This document shows, piece by piece, positions 11,778 through 21,700 of a stretch of DNA of 53,709 nt. A model generated the notes under the pieces. The model saw only the letters and a program-made list of their open reading frames with translations. It was not told the DNA's origin and did not search any database. Source of the DNA: Kurthia sibirica (lineage in GTDB: Bacteria > Bacillota > Bacilli > Bacillales_A > Planococcaceae). A program made the translations under genes and the position numbers. The stretch lies in NCBI RefSeq assembly GCF_003143975.1, contig NZ_QFVR01000024.1, forward strand, positions 1 through 53,709, in the 5' to 3' direction. How positions within the stretch are numbered: position 1 is the first letter of the stretch; every line of letters begins with the position of its first letter.

Positions 11778-13181
11778 TTAGATTTGTACGTCTACGATCA
11801 TAATTGCACCCTTACTAGAACTGTGCACTTGCGTACATAAAGAGCTTACACGCAATCCTGGCAACGCGATAATTTCATCATTTGAATCGACAATCAGCGG
11901 CCATTCAATTCGATCTTGCAGCGGTACTTTTGCATCGATAAAAATGCGCGATACCTTTTTGTAATTGCCCATGCCTGCTAATTGCATTCGATCTCCATCA
12001 TTCTTAGAACGACGGGTCAACGGATGCTTCAGCTTTGGATGTGACAAAGCATAGAATTTTGCTTCATCTGAATACGTTTGAGTCGTCATATCGTGGAAAA
12101 TTCCATATCGTTGACCATTTGGTAATAGATACCATCTATCCATTGCCAGCACATGCTGCTCAACTTCTTTTAGTAAAGGTCTTCGACGATATACATAAAG
12201 TACATCATATTGTCTTTGAGCCACTCCACCATCTGGTAGCGATAATTCTTTATGACCATCAATCGTTGTCGTCAATTGTAAAATTGCCGTCCAAAGTGTA
12301 TAGCTTTGTGCAATGATTGTATCTTTATAAAGATATTTTAATAGTAGTAGAATGACCCTTCTTTGTAAAGCAAGTGGCTGTTTTTGGAATGGAATAATTG
12401 ATAATGTCATCATATTGTCACTTTCGACAACGATCAGCTCATTAAAAACAGCTTTTGTTAAGTCCTCCAAGACAACTTCTTCCATTCTTTCTTTTTCAGA
12501 AAAACGTTGAAAAGCTACTGCTATTTTACTATTTTCCTCTCTTAATAAAGGTACCACATGGTGGCGTAAACGATTGCGCGTATAGGAGTCTTTTTTATTG
12601 CTTGCATCTTCTCGATAATCGAGTTGATAGTTTGTTAAATAGTCCATAATGTCTTGACGCGTAACGCTTAAGAATGGCCGAATTAACTGCTGACCGTAAA
12701 AATCACGTTGTGCCGGCATCCCCAATACACCTTGTTCATGTGAACCTCTTACTAAGGCCATTAAAATACTTTCGATTTGATCATCGGCATGATGTGCAAC
12801 GGCTACTTTATTAAAACCTTCTTCAATCATAATTTCCATGAAATACTTGTAGCGTTCTCGTCTACAAACATCTTGCAAATTACCTTTTTCCTCAGCATGA
12901 ATTGCTGGGATTTCAATGTTTGCAGCGAAAATTTGAATTGCATGCTCTGCACAAAAGCGCTCTACAAATTGGCGATCGCCATCTGCAGCTTGCCCGCGCA
13001 ACATATGGTTGACATGGACAGCAGCGATATCAAAATTTGCTGTTTTTTTAAGCTCGTTCAAATAATGCAGCAACACAATAGAATCCACACCACCGGAACA
13101 GGCTACTAGTATACGATCAGTAGGCATTAATAGGTTGTTTTTTTCTATATAACTTGCCGCTTGTCGTTCGAGATTAGTCAT
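11778..13181 (-). CDS. tilS: tRNA(Ile)-lysidine synthase
   Basis: Converts C34 of tRNA-Ile(CAU) to lysidine, changing it from Met to Ile identity. 467 aa from MTNLERQ; the longer frame to 13211 has no ribosome-binding site, while GAGGTG precedes 13181. The PP-loop motif SGGVDS lies near residue 29, and the C-terminal TilS domain is present. In B. subtilis spoIIE, yabS and yabT lie upstream; here only tRNAs intervene before yabR. Confidence 0.95.
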   Translation of the reverse strand: MTNLERQAASYIEKNNLLMPTDRILVACSGGVDSIVLLHYLNELKKTANFDIAAVHVNHMLRGQAADGDRQFVERFCAEHAIQIFAANIEIPAIHAEEKGNLQDVCRRERYKYFMEIMIEEGFNKVAVAHHADDQIESILMALVRGSHEQGVLGMPAQRDFYGQQLIRPFLSVTRQDIMDYLTNYQLDYREDASNKKDSYTRNRLRHHVVPLLREENSKIAVAFQRFSEKERMEEVVLEDLTKAVFNELIVVESDNMMTLSIIPFQKQPLALQRRVILLLLKYLYKDTIIAQSYTLWTAILQLTTTIDGHKELSLPDGGVAQRQYDVLYVYRRRPLLKEVEQHVLAMDRWYLLPNGQRYGIFHDMTTQTYSDEAKFYALSHPKLKHPLTRRSKNDGDRMQLAGMGNYKKVSRIFIDAKVPLQDRIEWPLIVDSNDEIIALPGLRVSSLCTQVHSSSKGAIMIVDVQI

Positions 13182-13402
13182 GTCAATCACCTCTACAATC
13201 AATAGTAACACTTTTCAACTATAGAAATGGAACAAAGTAGCTTCATCACCTCAATCTTCTTTAATTTATGTTAAATACCTGAATTTAATTGGTATTGTTT
13301 TGCATATTATATTTATTACCCCATTTATTTCTAAAAAATGCTATTATTTTTGCAGAAAAATGAATTGTTTTAAATTCATTCAAATTTTTTTCAAAAAACC
13401 GC

Positions 13403-13431
13403 TTGACGGTATAGCAATCCTCTTGTAATAT
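13403..13431 (+). promoter_or_regulatory. Promoter of the tRNA-Met/tRNA-Glu unit
   Basis: TTGACG (13403-13408), 17-nt spacer, TAATAT (13426-13431). The overlapping TATAAT two bases further on could also serve. It lies about 33 bp before the first tRNA. Confidence 0.75.
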
Positions 13432-13463
13432 AATCTATGTTGTCTAAAAGACATCGTTGTTAT

Positions 13464-13537
13464 GGCGACCTAGCTCAGCTGGCTAGAGCGTTCGGTTCAT
13501 ACCCGAAAGGTCGGGGGTTCGATCCCCTCGGTCGCTA
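13464..13537 (+). tRNA. tRNA-Met (CAT), elongator type
   Basis: Cloverleaf with anticodon arm TTCGG-TTCATAC-CCGAA and T arm CGGGG-GTTCGAT-CCCCT. It closely resembles the B. subtilis elongator tRNA-Met at the same chromosomal position. The CCA end is not encoded. tRNA-Ile2 (the TilS substrate) also has a CAT anticodon, but the sequence similarity favours Met. Confidence 0.93.
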
Positions 13538-13540
13538 TTT

Positions 13541-13612
13541 GGCCCCTTGGTCAAGCGGTTAAGACACCGCCCTTTCACGGCGGTAACACGGGTTCGAATC
13601 CCGTAGGGGTCA
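13541..13612 (+). tRNA. tRNA-Glu (TTC)
   Basis: Cloverleaf with acceptor GGCCCCT/AGGGGTC, anticodon arm CCGCC-CTTTCAC-GGCGG giving TTC, and T arm ACGGG-TTCGAAT-CCCGT. It starts 3 bp after tRNA-Met, is cotranscribed with it, and lacks an encoded CCA. Confidence 0.95.
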
Positions 13613-13616
13613 TATT

Positions 13617-13653
13617 AAAAGAAGCTTTCCTTTTCAGGAGAGCTTCTTTTTTT
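13617..13653 (+). terminator. Terminator of the tRNA unit
   Basis: GAAGCTTTCC and GGAGAGCTTC form a stem at 13621-13646 followed by a run of seven or more T on the + strand. Confidence 0.88.
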
Positions 13654-13703
13654 GTTATTTTATAATAATTTGTCGTACGAATCATGCGGATAGTTTTTTT
13701 CCA

Positions 13704-13752
13704 TAAAAAAGTGATGACCTGCAAAACTCTTACAGAGTTGCTGGTCATCACT
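13704..13752 (-). terminator. Terminator of yabR
   Basis: Long hairpin: AGTGATGACC (13710-13719) with GGTCATCACT (13743-13752), plus inner AACTCT/AGAGTT pairing. T residues follow on the minus strand. Confidence 0.88.
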
Positions 13753-13797
13753 AGACGTTCTATATTGACACTTTTTCTATGACTAAAGAGTTAGCAA

Positions 13798-14253
13798 TTA
13801 GCTTCTTCTTGCGCCACGGCCGCCGCGTTTCGATTCAGTAGCACGTTTTAAAGTCGTTAGACGTTCGTCACTGTCCTTTAAGAAACGAGCCATTTTTTGC
13901 TCGAAATTCTCTGGTGGCTGATATTGTTGTCCGCGATTGTTGCCTCCGCCACGACTGTTGTTACCGCGTGGGCGTTGTGGACGCTCTGGGCGTTCTGGGC
14001 GTTCTGGACGTTCTGCTTGAGGTTTTGCTTTACGAATTGAAAGACCAATTTTACCATCAGCTTCTACATTCATAATTTTAACTTCAACCATTTCTCCAAC
14101 TTTTAAATGATCGTTGATATCTTTTACATAGTTATCAGCGACTTCACTAATATGCACAAGACCTGTAGAGTTATCTGGTAACTCCACGAATGCTCCGAAA
14201 TTTGTAATACCTGTTACTTTACCTTGTACTTTGCTACCTACTTCAATTGCCAT
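13798..14253 (-). CDS. yabR: S1-domain RNA-binding protein
   Basis: 151 aa. One S1 domain fills residues 1-75 (VGSKVQGKVTGITNFGAFVE is diagnostic). A low-complexity linker follows with ERP repeats and Gly/Arg/Asn-rich runs, then a short basic tail. It probably binds RNA or ribosomes; the exact role in Bacillus is not settled. It has its own promoter within the end of divIC and a strong AGGAGG site. Confidence 0.92.
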   Translation of the reverse strand: MAIEVGSKVQGKVTGITNFGAFVELPDNSTGLVHISEVADNYVKDINDHLKVGEMVEVKIMNVEADGKIGLSIRKAKPQAERPERPERPERPQRPRGNNSRGGGNNRGQQYQPPENFEQKMARFLKDSDERLTTLKRATESKRGGRGARRS

Positions 14254-14344
14254 AAAAAAAATGCTCCTCCTTAGAATTTAAGCGACTAATGATAGTCAAT
14301 AACTGAATTGTAATATGCAATATATTGCTCATTACTCACTACTT

Positions 14345-14372
14345 ATTATAGCCATGAAAAAAAGAGTGTCAA
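14345..14372 (-). promoter_or_regulatory. Promoter of yabR
   Basis: On the minus strand: TTGACA (14367-14372), 16-nt spacer, TATAAT (14345-14350). It begins 5 bp after the divIC stop codon. Confidence 0.75.
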
Positions 14373-14377
14373 CAAGA

Positions 14378-14803
14378 CTAGTCTTTTTGACTTTGAGAAA
14401 AATCCATTTCATCGTCATCTTTGGCAGCGTTTGGAATATTAAATATCTTTTCGCCTTTTTTCGATAAAAATAAATCTTTTCTTACTATTTTCGCGATATA
14501 ATCGTCATCGTCTAGCTTAACAATCTGTGTTTTTAGTTCTTTTTGCTGTTCTTTTTGATTATCTAATTCTCTTTTTAATGCTATTTCTGCTTCCTTTTTT
14601 TCTTGCAAATTATTTTTTTGATGAGCAAGAGTAAAAAGAAGTGAACCAACAGTCAGGAAAAAAATCGTCGTCATAATTGCAAGGTTTCGATAAAGTGATA
14701 CTTTTCTATTATGTAGACGTTTCGCTTTTATTTCTTCCTGCTTTACAAAGTCTTGATGAATTCTACTAATGGAATTCGGTCTGCGTGACTTTTTTTCGGA
14801 CAT
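14378..14803 (-). CDS. divIC: Cell division protein DivIC (FtsB-like)
   Basis: Bitopic septum protein that works with DivIB and FtsL. 141 aa: a basic cytoplasmic N-terminus of about 45 residues, a single membrane segment at about 46-65 (LAIMTTIFFLTVGSLLFTLA), then a Glu/Lys-rich coiled coil and an acidic end. In B. subtilis yabP and yabQ (spore coat and cortex genes) separate it from yabO. Here the 183-bp gap contains no ORF. Confidence 0.92.
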   Translation of the reverse strand: MSEKKSRRPNSISRIHQDFVKQEEIKAKRLHNRKVSLYRNLAIMTTIFFLTVGSLLFTLAHQKNNLQEKKEAEIALKRELDNQKEQQKELKTQIVKLDDDDYIAKIVRKDLFLSKKGEKIFNIPNAAKDDDEMDFSQSQKD

Positions 14804-14986
14804 AGATTTCTCCTCCCTTGAAAAATCATCGGATACCTATTACTTAAATAGTATAAAGGAAAAACTGGATTATTATAAGGATTAACCCTTAGAAAGCTTA
14901 AATAATTCCTAAAAATAACAAAAATTCCTTCGTTATCATATTCTTTTTCACTTTTTCATACTAGTTAAACCTTTTTAATGCATTAT

Positions 14987-15277
14987 TTAATCCTCATCAT
15001 CTATGAATTCTGGCTCTACCACCTCAAGTTTTTCTTCACTAAGAATCGTATACATGGCTGCCGCTTCGTCTTTACGTACGATATCTTTTAACATCTCAAT
15101 GCGTACTGTAACAATTTTTTGACCAAAACGAATAGCTAACACATCACCAACTTTTATACGACTTGCCGCCTTCACCGTTTTACCATCTATTGAAATACGC
15201 CCTTGGTCTGCTACTTGCTTCGCTAAAGTACGTCGTTTAATTAAACGCGATACTTTTAAAAATTTATCTAAACGCAT
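14987..15277 (-). CDS. rqcP: S4-domain protein RqcP (YabO)
   Basis: 96 aa with an N-terminal S4 RNA-binding fold (MRLDKFLKVSRLIKRRTLA). YabO/RqcP works with RqcH in ribosome-associated quality control, helping add Ala tails to nascent chains stuck on 50S subunits. It starts 3 bp after yabN and is likely cotranscribed with it. The acidic C-terminus is typical. Confidence 0.93.
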   Translation of the reverse strand: MRLDKFLKVSRLIKRRTLAKQVADQGRISIDGKTVKAASRIKVGDVLAIRFGQKIVTVRIEMLKDIVRKDEAAAMYTILSEEKLEVVEPEFIDDED

Positions 15278-15280
15278 GTT

Positions 15281-16750
15281 TTATTGTCCTCCTTCATCTT
15301 CTTTTGCTTGTTGCCACAATGATAGCAATTCATCAATCGTTGCAGTTGAAAAATCTTTCCCTGTTGCTTTTACTTGCTGCTCGACAAAACCAAAACGTTT
15401 GGCAAATTTTGCATTGCCATGAAGCATTGCCTCTTCAGCAGATAATTTATAATGTCGCGCTAAATTGACAATCGTCGTCAGAACATCACCAAGCTCATCT
15501 AGTTGTTGTGCTTTCGTTCCTTTTTCAAGTGCTTCTTTAAATTCAAGCCATTCTTCTTGGCATTTCAACCAATATTGCTCTGTTGTCGACCACTCAAAGT
15601 TGAGCTTCGCTGCTTTTTTCTGATAATTATACGATGTTTGAAGGGCTGACTCCGCACGATACTCACCAGCCAATAGCGCTTCATCCTTATTGTCGGTTGC
15701 ATGCTCTTCTTTTTTTATTTTTTCCCAATTGGCATTAATTTCTTCCACATTATTAACTGTAACATCTGAAAAGACATGCGGATGGCGACGAATCATTTTA
15801 GTCGTAACACCCTCTATTAAATCTTCTAAATTAAAGAAACCCTCTTCTTCACCAATCTGCGCATTCATGAATACAATCATCAGTAAATCACCAAACTCTT
15901 CGATGATATGATCATGATCATCTTCATCTATGGCTTGCAACACCTCATGTGCCTCTTCCAATAAATAGCGCTTCAATGTAGCATGTGTTTGTGCTTTATC
16001 CCATTCACAACCCTCTGGACCACGTAATTTCGCTATAATATCACGTAGCGTAGACCATTCCTTCGTTGCTTGTAATGGATCAGTAACAGGTGGTACATAT
16101 ACCGTTGTTAAATTATTAATTGTTGCTACATGATCCAATTCAAATAATGGAACTGTTTGTAATAGTTCGCCTGAAGAACCTGCTGCGGTAACAATTGTCA
16201 CTGGATATTCTGCATCATATTTTTCCATCAAGGTTAATTTTACATTAGATGCACTTATTTGATCGTACACTTGTGCAATTAATAAGTGATTATTCATATT
16301 GACATGATGAATGGAAAAAGTCGAACCATCAACCAATTGAAAACCATCGATTGGATCGATGCGCAATGCCCCAAATATTGCATCTAAAAAGCTCTGTCCA
16401 CCCTCTACTACAAGTTGAATGCGACCTTCTTTTTCTGCTTGTACAAGTAATTGCACAGTCATTTCAGCTACTAATGGATGTCCAGGAACTGCATAGACCA
16501 CATCATCATCAATTGATGCTTGTATTAACGTTTCCGTAATTTCTTCATATACTGGTAAGAAATGATCATGTTTTTCATACACTTGGTCAAAACTTATAAA
16601 TTGTAAATTTTCCATACGTAATTCTTCAATTACTGGATGATCCATCGTTCGAACATACAGTGTTGAAGTCGCTTTTAATTGTCGATAAACACCCATTGGT
16701 AGCTGATTAAAATCACCAGCGCCCAATCCTAATACTGTTACTTTATTCAT
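15281..16750 (-). CDS. yabN: Fused tetrapyrrole-methylase-like / MazG nucleotide pyrophosphohydrolase
   Basis: 489 aa with two parts. The N-terminal SAM-methyltransferase-like domain (about 1-220, VLGLGAGDFNQLP) is of the precorrin methylase fold and unknown substrate. The C-terminal MazG NTP pyrophosphohydrolase module carries two MazG repeats (about 230-480), with the metal-binding EEAHEVLQAIDEDD and EEFGDLL motifs. MazG clears abnormal NTPs. The fusion is standard in Bacillales and keeps its place between yabM and yabO. Confidence 0.93.
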   Translation of the reverse strand: MNKVTVLGLGAGDFNQLPMGVYRQLKATSTLYVRTMDHPVIEELRMENLQFISFDQVYEKHDHFLPVYEEITETLIQASIDDDVVYAVPGHPLVAEMTVQLLVQAEKEGRIQLVVEGGQSFLDAIFGALRIDPIDGFQLVDGSTFSIHHVNMNNHLLIAQVYDQISASNVKLTLMEKYDAEYPVTIVTAAGSSGELLQTVPLFELDHVATINNLTTVYVPPVTDPLQATKEWSTLRDIIAKLRGPEGCEWDKAQTHATLKRYLLEEAHEVLQAIDEDDHDHIIEEFGDLLMIVFMNAQIGEEEGFFNLEDLIEGVTTKMIRRHPHVFSDVTVNNVEEINANWEKIKKEEHATDNKDEALLAGEYRAESALQTSYNYQKKAAKLNFEWSTTEQYWLKCQEEWLEFKEALEKGTKAQQLDELGDVLTTIVNLARHYKLSAEEAMLHGNAKFAKRFGFVEQQVKATGKDFSTATIDELLSLWQQAKEDEGGQ

Positions 16751-16758
16751 TATTCCAC

Positions 16759-18357
16759 CTATTTCTTATTTAATAATATTTGCAATGATGCAAGTTTTCT
16801 ACCAAGTGGCAATAATAGCCATTGGCGGGGGGTGAAGAGCGTAAACTTTGTAACCCATAATACAAAAACACCTGCGCCCACTGATGCTGCGATACTGACA
16901 ACTAGTAGTGCATATAAACGTCCTCCAATAGAAATAAAGGGCATTCTATCCATTAAAAAGAGTGTCATTTTTACGCTGATGAACATTGCGAGCGTAGCGA
17001 GCACCGTTGTTTTATAAAAATGAAAAGATGCTAATGGCAACTTTTTCATTCGTTTTAAATAGTATATCAGTCCGGCGGCACCAAATAATAGAGCGATATT
17101 GCTCGAAATTGCAGCACCAACGACACCATATCTCATCACGAGGGCGTGATTTAAGCTGATTTTCAGTATTAAACTTACTGTTAACAGTATCGTTGGGCCT
17201 TTACGATAGCCCAACCCTTGTAAAATAGCTGTAATTGTTACGATGACGGATAAGGTAATTATTTGTAACATATAAATAACTAACACATCAGAAAGAGCAT
17301 TCGTTTCAAATAAGAGTGTATTTAAATAAGGCATGATTAACATTAAACCAACAGCTGCAGCTATACCAAATAGCAATGTAGCTTGATATGTCAGTTGAAT
17401 AAATGCTGTTGCCTGTTGTTTCTTTCTCATCATAATCGCATTGGCAATCATCGGTACGATTGCCATAGACATTGATGATGCAATGACTAAACCTACTTGT
17501 ACAAGTGGCTGCCCGCGATCATAAATACCTTTTTCTGTCATTGCCTGTGCTTTTGTCATAGCGAATTTTTGTAAAGCATCAAATACCGTAAAGGAATCAA
17601 CGAGTTGAAAAAAAATAAGTAGTAAACTACTCATACTCGCGCTAATACTCACAACAAGCATTTTTTTCATAATACCGGCTTTATTAGGCAATGTATGGTT
17701 TCTTTTAAAGAGCGTAACCCGTTGTGAAGATTTGCGCATGACGATTAATAATAAAATTACGCCTGCCACTTCGCCAAAAATCGTACCAAATATTGCCACT
17801 TCTCCAGCTAAGTATAGTGATTTTGATGTCAACATGACATAGGTTGTGCCTCCAAGTATAAGTCCTACACGTACGACCTGTTCCACTACTTGAATAAGAG
17901 CTACACGCGATAAATCACCTGCTGCTTGTAGTGTGCCCTTGTAGAAAGCTAATACCGGCATTGTAAAAATAACAAATGCTCCGATTTTTAAAGAAGCCTC
18001 CAATTGTGGATCGCCCATTGCTGCTGCAAAAAAGGGAGCACAACTATAAAATACACTAAAAAACAGTGCCGATAATAACCAAAGAAAGCGATAGAGTAAT
18101 TGAGCAACGGCTGTTTTACGAGAGCTATTGCTTAGCGCTTCATCGGCAATCATTTTAGAAATGGCAATTGACAAACCACTAGAAGTCCACGTCATAAAAA
18201 TAGCTACGAAGGGGTATACTTGTTGATAAATAAAGAAGCCTTTATCCCCCACGAGGTTTTGAAAAGGAATACGATAGAGCATGCTCAATAATTTGACGAA
18301 TAATGCCGCCGCCGTTAAGAGCGCTATGCCCTTAGCGTAACTTTTCATAGTAGACAT
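16759..18357 (-). CDS. yabM: MOP-superfamily polysaccharide/lipid II flippase-like protein (YabM)
   Basis: About 532 aa, strongly hydrophobic, with the 12-14 membrane helices expected of the MVF/MurJ-SpoVB flippase family. YabM-type proteins are candidate lipid-linked precursor transporters. The frame continues up to 18408, but the ATG at 18357 (MSTMKSYAKGIALL) has the nearest AAAGGA site and matches relatives. It overlaps regulatory space with the divergent small gene at 18529. In B. subtilis spoVT lies between it and mfd; here it is missing. Confidence 0.9.
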   Translation of the reverse strand: MSTMKSYAKGIALLTAAALFVKLLSMLYRIPFQNLVGDKGFFIYQQVYPFVAIFMTWTSSGLSIAISKMIADEALSNSSRKTAVAQLLYRFLWLLSALFFSVFYSCAPFFAAAMGDPQLEASLKIGAFVIFTMPVLAFYKGTLQAAGDLSRVALIQVVEQVVRVGLILGGTTYVMLTSKSLYLAGEVAIFGTIFGEVAGVILLLIVMRKSSQRVTLFKRNHTLPNKAGIMKKMLVVSISASMSSLLLIFFQLVDSFTVFDALQKFAMTKAQAMTEKGIYDRGQPLVQVGLVIASSMSMAIVPMIANAIMMRKKQQATAFIQLTYQATLLFGIAAAVGLMLIMPYLNTLLFETNALSDVLVIYMLQIITLSVIVTITAILQGLGYRKGPTILLTVSLILKISLNHALVMRYGVVGAAISSNIALLFGAAGLIYYLKRMKKLPLASFHFYKTTVLATLAMFISVKMTLFLMDRMPFISIGGRLYALLVVSIAASVGAGVFVLWVTKFTLFTPRQWLLLPLGRKLASLQILLNKK

Positions 18358-18528
18358 CGTTTTTTTCAGTCCTTTAAAATTCTTATTTGATAGTATATCA
18401 TAGTTCAATTTCCATGCGAATTTACATATTTACCCGAATAATGCTAATTCCTTTTTCCCCTTTTGCACTTTTTTTATAGATATATTTTAAATCTTACCGA
18501 TGCATTCAGCATAAAGGAGGTTACTGAC

Positions 18529-18711
18529 GTGAAAATCAAACAGATTGATTCTTCATCCAACGCTTTCCGCTTCAAAAAGCCTAGAAAAGCTTTTACGCCA
18601 TATGATTTCGCAAGTATTTTACATGATAAAGAGCAAAAATTACAAGGTGAGACATTTACTAGACGTCTTAAAAATGAAAAAGATAATAGGTGTGAACCTG
18701 AAATGAAATGA
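18529..18711 (+). CDS. Small conserved-looking hypothetical protein, 60 aa
   Basis: GTG start preceded by a very strong AAAGGAGG site with 8-nt spacing. 60 aa, basic and hydrophilic, beginning MKIKQIDSSSNAFRFKKP, with a central FASILHDKEQKLQGETF segment. No membrane segment or signal peptide. It runs opposite to its neighbours and occupies the slot where spoVT lies in B. subtilis, but it is not SpoVT. I do not recognise its family. The ribosome-binding site and following bidirectional terminator argue that it is real. Confidence 0.65.
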   Translation: MKIKQIDSSSNAFRFKKPRKAFTPYDFASILHDKEQKLQGETFTRRLKNEKDNRCEPEMK

Positions 18712-18721
18712 TAAAGAAAAA

Positions 18722-18756
18722 ATGGGCGATGAAAATATTTTATTTTCACCGTCCAT
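18722..18756. terminator. Bidirectional terminator between the small gene and mfd
   Basis: ATGGGCGATGAAAAT (18722-18736) pairs with ATTTTCACCGTCCAT (18742-18756) with two mismatched positions. T-rich sequence follows on both strands, strongest for mfd (minus). Confidence 0.85.
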
Positions 18757-18761
18757 CTTTA

Positions 18762-21700
18762 TTATTTTAAAGCATCTGGCAGATTTTTTACGACTCCTTC
18801 AATAATTGTAAATGCCTGTTGATCTTTATTAATTTTTCGTTCATCGATCGTTAATACAAGTTTGCCGCCTTCCATTACAAAACCGACTGCACGTCCAAAT
18901 TGCATCGAATCAGAAACTACTTTACCACCATCTAAGCGATTCGTTCCTTCTTCAGAAATTTCAATACGTATAATGCCTTTTTTCACTTTGATAGAATCCA
19001 CACCAACAAGACGAGCCCATGCCTTCATGCGAGCTATGCGCATTAAAAGCTGTACTTCTGCTGGAATATCACCGAAACGATCGACTAATTCTTCATTAAT
19101 CTCTAAATAATCTTCCTCTGTTTCAATCCCTTTAATGCGTTTATACATTTGGATTTTTTGATAACCATCCTGAATATAAGAATCTGGGATATAGGCATCA
19201 TACGGTAATATAATCTCCACATCTTGTTCTTGTGATTTTTTCTTGCCTGTTTGTTTTTCGACAACTGCTTCTTCTAACATTTGAGAGTAAAGATCAAAAC
19301 CAACAGAATCAATAAAGCCATGTTGTTGTGAACCAAGTAAATTACCAGCACCACGTATCGATAAATCGCGCATCGCAATTTTAAAGCCTGAACCTAGTTC
19401 CGTAAATTCTTTCACTGCTTGTAATCGTTGTTCTGCTACTTCTGTCAACACTTTATCACGTTGATACATAAAATAGGCATATGCAACACGATTCGAGCGA
19501 CCAACACGTCCTCGTAGCTGATAGAGTTGTGATAAGCCCATACGATCGGCATTGTTGACGATCAATGTATTAACATTTGGAATATCCATGCCTGTTTCGA
19601 TAATTGTCGTCGTAACGAGAACATCAAATTCGCCTTCTAAAAAGCCTAAAATAACGGACTCCAATTGCGTTTCCGTCATTTTACCATGTGCGTGCCCAAT
19701 TCTTGCTTCCGGTACAAGCATTTGAATTTTATCGACTTCTTTTGCCATATCGTCGACACGGTTATGCAGATAAAAGACCTGACCACCACGAGCCATTTCA
19801 CGTTCAATTGCTTCACGTACGAGCGCTCCATTATGTTCCATCACGTAAGTCTGTACTGGAAAGCGATTCGCTGGTGGGGTTTCAATAACCGATAAATCAC
19901 GTACGCCGACCATCGACATATGCAGGGTTCTCGGAATTGGTGTGGCCGTTAGCGTTAAGACATCAACATTGGTTTTTAGTGATTTAATTTTTTCTTTATG
20001 TGTCACACCAAAACGTTGCTCTTCATCGACAATAAGTAAACCTAGGTCTTTGAAAACAACATCCTTCGATAGAATACGATGTGTGCCAATGACGATATCA
20101 ACGGTTCCTGCTTGTAGTTGTTGTAATGTCTCCGTCTGTTGTTTTTTGGAACGGAAACGACTTAACAAGCCAATATTTACACCAATATCTTGGAAACGAT
20201 TGGACAATGTTTCAAAATGTTGCTGAGCTAAAATAGTAGTTGGTACTAGGAAGGCCACTTGCTTACCATCAAGCACTGCTTTGTATGCTGCACGAATAGC
20301 AATTTCTGTTTTACCATATCCCACATCCCCACATACAAGTCGGTCCATTGGACGTTCTTTCTCCATATCAATTTTAACTTCTTCAATCGTGCGCAGTTGA
20401 TCAACCGTTTCTTCATAAGGGAAGGCTTCTTCAAATTGACGCATATCGGCATCATCGGGTGAAAATGCATATCCTTTTGCAGCTTCTCGCTCTGCATAGA
20501 GCTTGATTAGATCATCGGCAATATCTTGTACCGCCGCAGATACTTTACTCTTCGTACGTTTCCATTCCACGCCACCTAATTTATGCAATTTAGGTTCTCG
20601 ATCTTCCGAACCAACATATTTTTGGATTAGATCGATTTGATCAACAGGTACAAATAATTTATCATCTGCACGATATCGAATATTTAAGTAGTCTTTGAAA
20701 TGACCATTCATTTCCAATGTTTCAATTCCTAAATATTTACCAATACCATGGTGAACATGCACAACATAATCGCCTGGTTTAATTTCTGTATAGCTTTTAA
20801 TTCTTTCGGCATTTGTCATTGTTTTTGGACGAGATTTTTTCTTCGGTTGTTGTTTGAATAATTCTTCCTCGGTCACAACCGCAACATGTTGCATAGGCAT
20901 TTCAAAACCGCTATTCAACTTACCTTCCATCGCAAATACACCAATACCATTCGGCTCGCCTAATTGAATTTGAATATCATAATCGTTAAGTAAATTTTGC
21001 ATTTGACCGAGTCGTTCGGCATCTTCCGTTATAAAGAGTACTGTGAATTTCTCTGATTTCCAACGTTCAATTTCTGCTTTTAACAGGGTCATTTGACCAT
21101 GAAAACGTTGCATTGGCTTGCAAGAGAAACTTGTAATCTCAGTGAACTTAATGCCGCTAAAACTTCGAGCAAATAGTGAGAAAAATATTTTTCGTTGTTC
21201 GACATTCTCTACTATTTCTTTAAAGCTATAAGAAGGCTTCACACTATGGACAAGTTTCCCTTCTGCAATTAATTCAAGCGTCCAATCTTTTTCTTCCTTA
21301 TCCCAAGCTTCCATTACTTCTTGAATACGACTTAATTCCTCAAAAATAACAATGCCTTTTTTATCAAAATAATCTCCTATAAAAGCTGGTTTTTCATACA
21401 ATAATGAGCCATAGCGATTGATAAAATCTGGTAGTTCACCTTGCTGTAACATAGCGATATCTGCTTGAATATTTTCTATTAATGACATTTTCACATCGTC
21501 TGTTCGTACTTTTTTCAAACTATCAGCTAGACCATGCTCTAATCGTAAGGCCAATTCTTGACGCATAGTAGTCGTTAAGACAACCTCCGCTGCTGGCAAG
21601 ATTGTTAACGATTCGAGCTTCGCTATTGAGCGTTGATTGTCTGCTGAAAATGTACGAATAGAATCGACTTCTGTGTCAAATAACTCCAAGCGTACAGGTT

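Noticed and set aside
18474-18749. 91-aa minus-strand ORF opposite the small 60-aa gene
   Set aside because: No ribosome-binding site, includes the mfd terminator and is the reverse shadow of the better-supported + strand gene.
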